Below, piece by piece: positions 21,538 through 22,167 of a stretch of 22,167 nucleotides of DNA; within the stretch, counting starts at the first letter, position 1; each line of letters starts with the position of its first letter. The notes under the pieces were generated by a model. That model was given only the letters and a program-made list of their open reading frames with translations, did no database searches and was not told the origin of the DNA. Source of the stretch: an uncultured Collinsella sp. (GTDB lineage: Bacteria > Actinomycetota > Coriobacteriia > Coriobacteriales > Coriobacteriaceae). The position numbers were made by a program, and so were the translations under genes. Location of the stretch: positions 1 through 22,167 of the forward strand of contig CABQLI010000031.1 of assembly GCA_902464965.1 (NCBI GenBank), read 5' to 3'.

Positions 21538-22167
21538 CTAATTGACACGTTTTCCATTGTGACCGAAGGGCGTCTGGGCGTGAAGGGCAAACTTGGAGGG
21601 CGCATACCTTCCATCCATCATGCGCTCGATAAGGCCCTCGAGTTCAAGCGAACCCAAGAGTTTGAGTACGCCGACAGCATCGAGTGAGACGAGCGCCGCG
21701 ATGTCGTCGACCTTGAGCGGAGAGGCGATGAGCGCATGCATCACGGTCTGCTGTGTTGGATTCAGGTCGGCAATGCCGGGAGCATCGGGGCGCGAGTAGC
21801 GCAGGGTTCCGTAGATGCGTGAGATAGCCATCTCAATAGATTCCTCGTCGATGATGCAGCAGGCACCGTTCGCAATGAGGTAATTCGTGCCACGCGACTC
21901 GGGCGACAGGATCGACCCCGGCACGGCAAGAAGTTCGCGCCCCAAATCCATAGCAGCCTCGGCTGTAGAAAACGTCCCGGAAGGCATACCCGCCTCGGAT
22001 ACAAAGAGGGCTTGCGACAGGGCCGCGATCACGCGATTGCGGCGCGGAAAGGCAAACTTGCGCGGACCCATGCCCCACGGAGAGATCGACACGACCGCGC
22101 CACCCGTATCAAGCGTGCGCGAAATAAGCCCCGCGCTCGAACGCGGGTAGACAACGTCGGCGCCCGT
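21538..22167 (-). CDS. dprA: DNA-processing protein DprA, C-terminal part (5' end outside window)
   Basis: The visible 209 residues cover the end of the Rossmann-like DprA domain, with FPRRNRVIAALSQALFVSEAG, shown in part, then GRELLAVPGSILSPESRGTNYLI. A winged-helix C-terminal domain follows (NPTQQTVMHALIASPLKVDD onwards). DprA loads RecA onto incoming single strands in transformation. The frame is open to the window edge, so an apparent internal GTG start at 22092 is not the gene's start. It ends with TAG at 21538. Expected residues such as FPRRNR and SRGTN are intact. Confidence 0.93.
   Translation of the reverse strand, partial: TGADVVYPRSSAGLISRTLDTGGAVVSISPWGMGPRKFAFPRRNRVIAALSQALFVSEAGMPSGTFSTAEAAMDLGRELLAVPGSILSPESRGTNYLIANGACCIIDEESIEMAISRIYGTLRYSRPDAPGIADLNPTQQTVMHALIASPLKVDDIAALVSLDAVGVLKLLGSLELEGLIERMMDGRYAPSKFALHAQTPFGHNGKRVN

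Noticed and set aside
22032..22092. Internal GTG as the start of a short dprA-like gene
   Set aside because: The frame stays open to the window edge, and the GTG lies within the conserved DprA domain.

Overview
The window is compact, GC-rich bacterial DNA. Most genes lie on the minus strand in tightly packed operons. The sequence suggests a strictly fermentative member of the Actinomycetota, most likely Coriobacteriia and close to Collinsella. The reasons are: bifunctional AdhE under its own promoter; a Cys-rich (zinc-binding) L28; the MEP isoprenoid route; a PyrR-headed pyr operon with a respiration-independent PyrK subunit; frequent GTG/TTG starts; and a RAYT-type transposase with REP-like ends. 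The genus is inference from protein resemblance, not from a marker gene.

Layout. (1) 1-3460, minus: pyrR-pyrB-pyrC-pyrK (pyrK cut by the window edge), preceded by a leader with a transcription attenuator. (2) 3575-4062, plus: rpmB with upstream promoters and a strong terminator. (3) 4062-5124: an inserted RAYT/REP element, a minus-strand HUH transposase between 53-bp near-perfect inverted repeats. (4) 5150-8852, plus: adhE with possible Rex-like sites, then a phosphotransferase-fold kinase gene and a terminator. (5) 8877-17326, minus: one long run pyrH-frr-uppS(two ORFs)-cdsA-dxr-rseP-ispG-proS, with gaps of a few bases or overlaps and a terminator after proS. (6) 17348-19219, minus: rpsB-tsf with its own promoter, structured leader and terminator. 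(7) 19269-22167, minus: dprA (partial)-trmFO-xerC.

How the genes fit together. The pyr operon and pyrH serve UMP and UDP synthesis. rpsB, tsf, frr, proS and rpmB serve translation. dxr and ispG make isoprenoid precursors, which UppS extends to the undecaprenyl carrier. CdsA makes CDP-diacylglycerol and RseP is an intramembrane protease, so region 5 couples translation, envelope lipids and envelope stress. AdhE recycles NADH by making ethanol.

The oddities most worth checking are: uppS split into two overlapping ORFs; an RseP with a roughly 100-residue insertion that looks like a winged helix; an xerC whose only well-placed start is ATA; the pyr attenuator, which lacks a recognisable PyrR-binding loop; and the well-preserved RAYT element. 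No wholly novel multi-gene system was seen.
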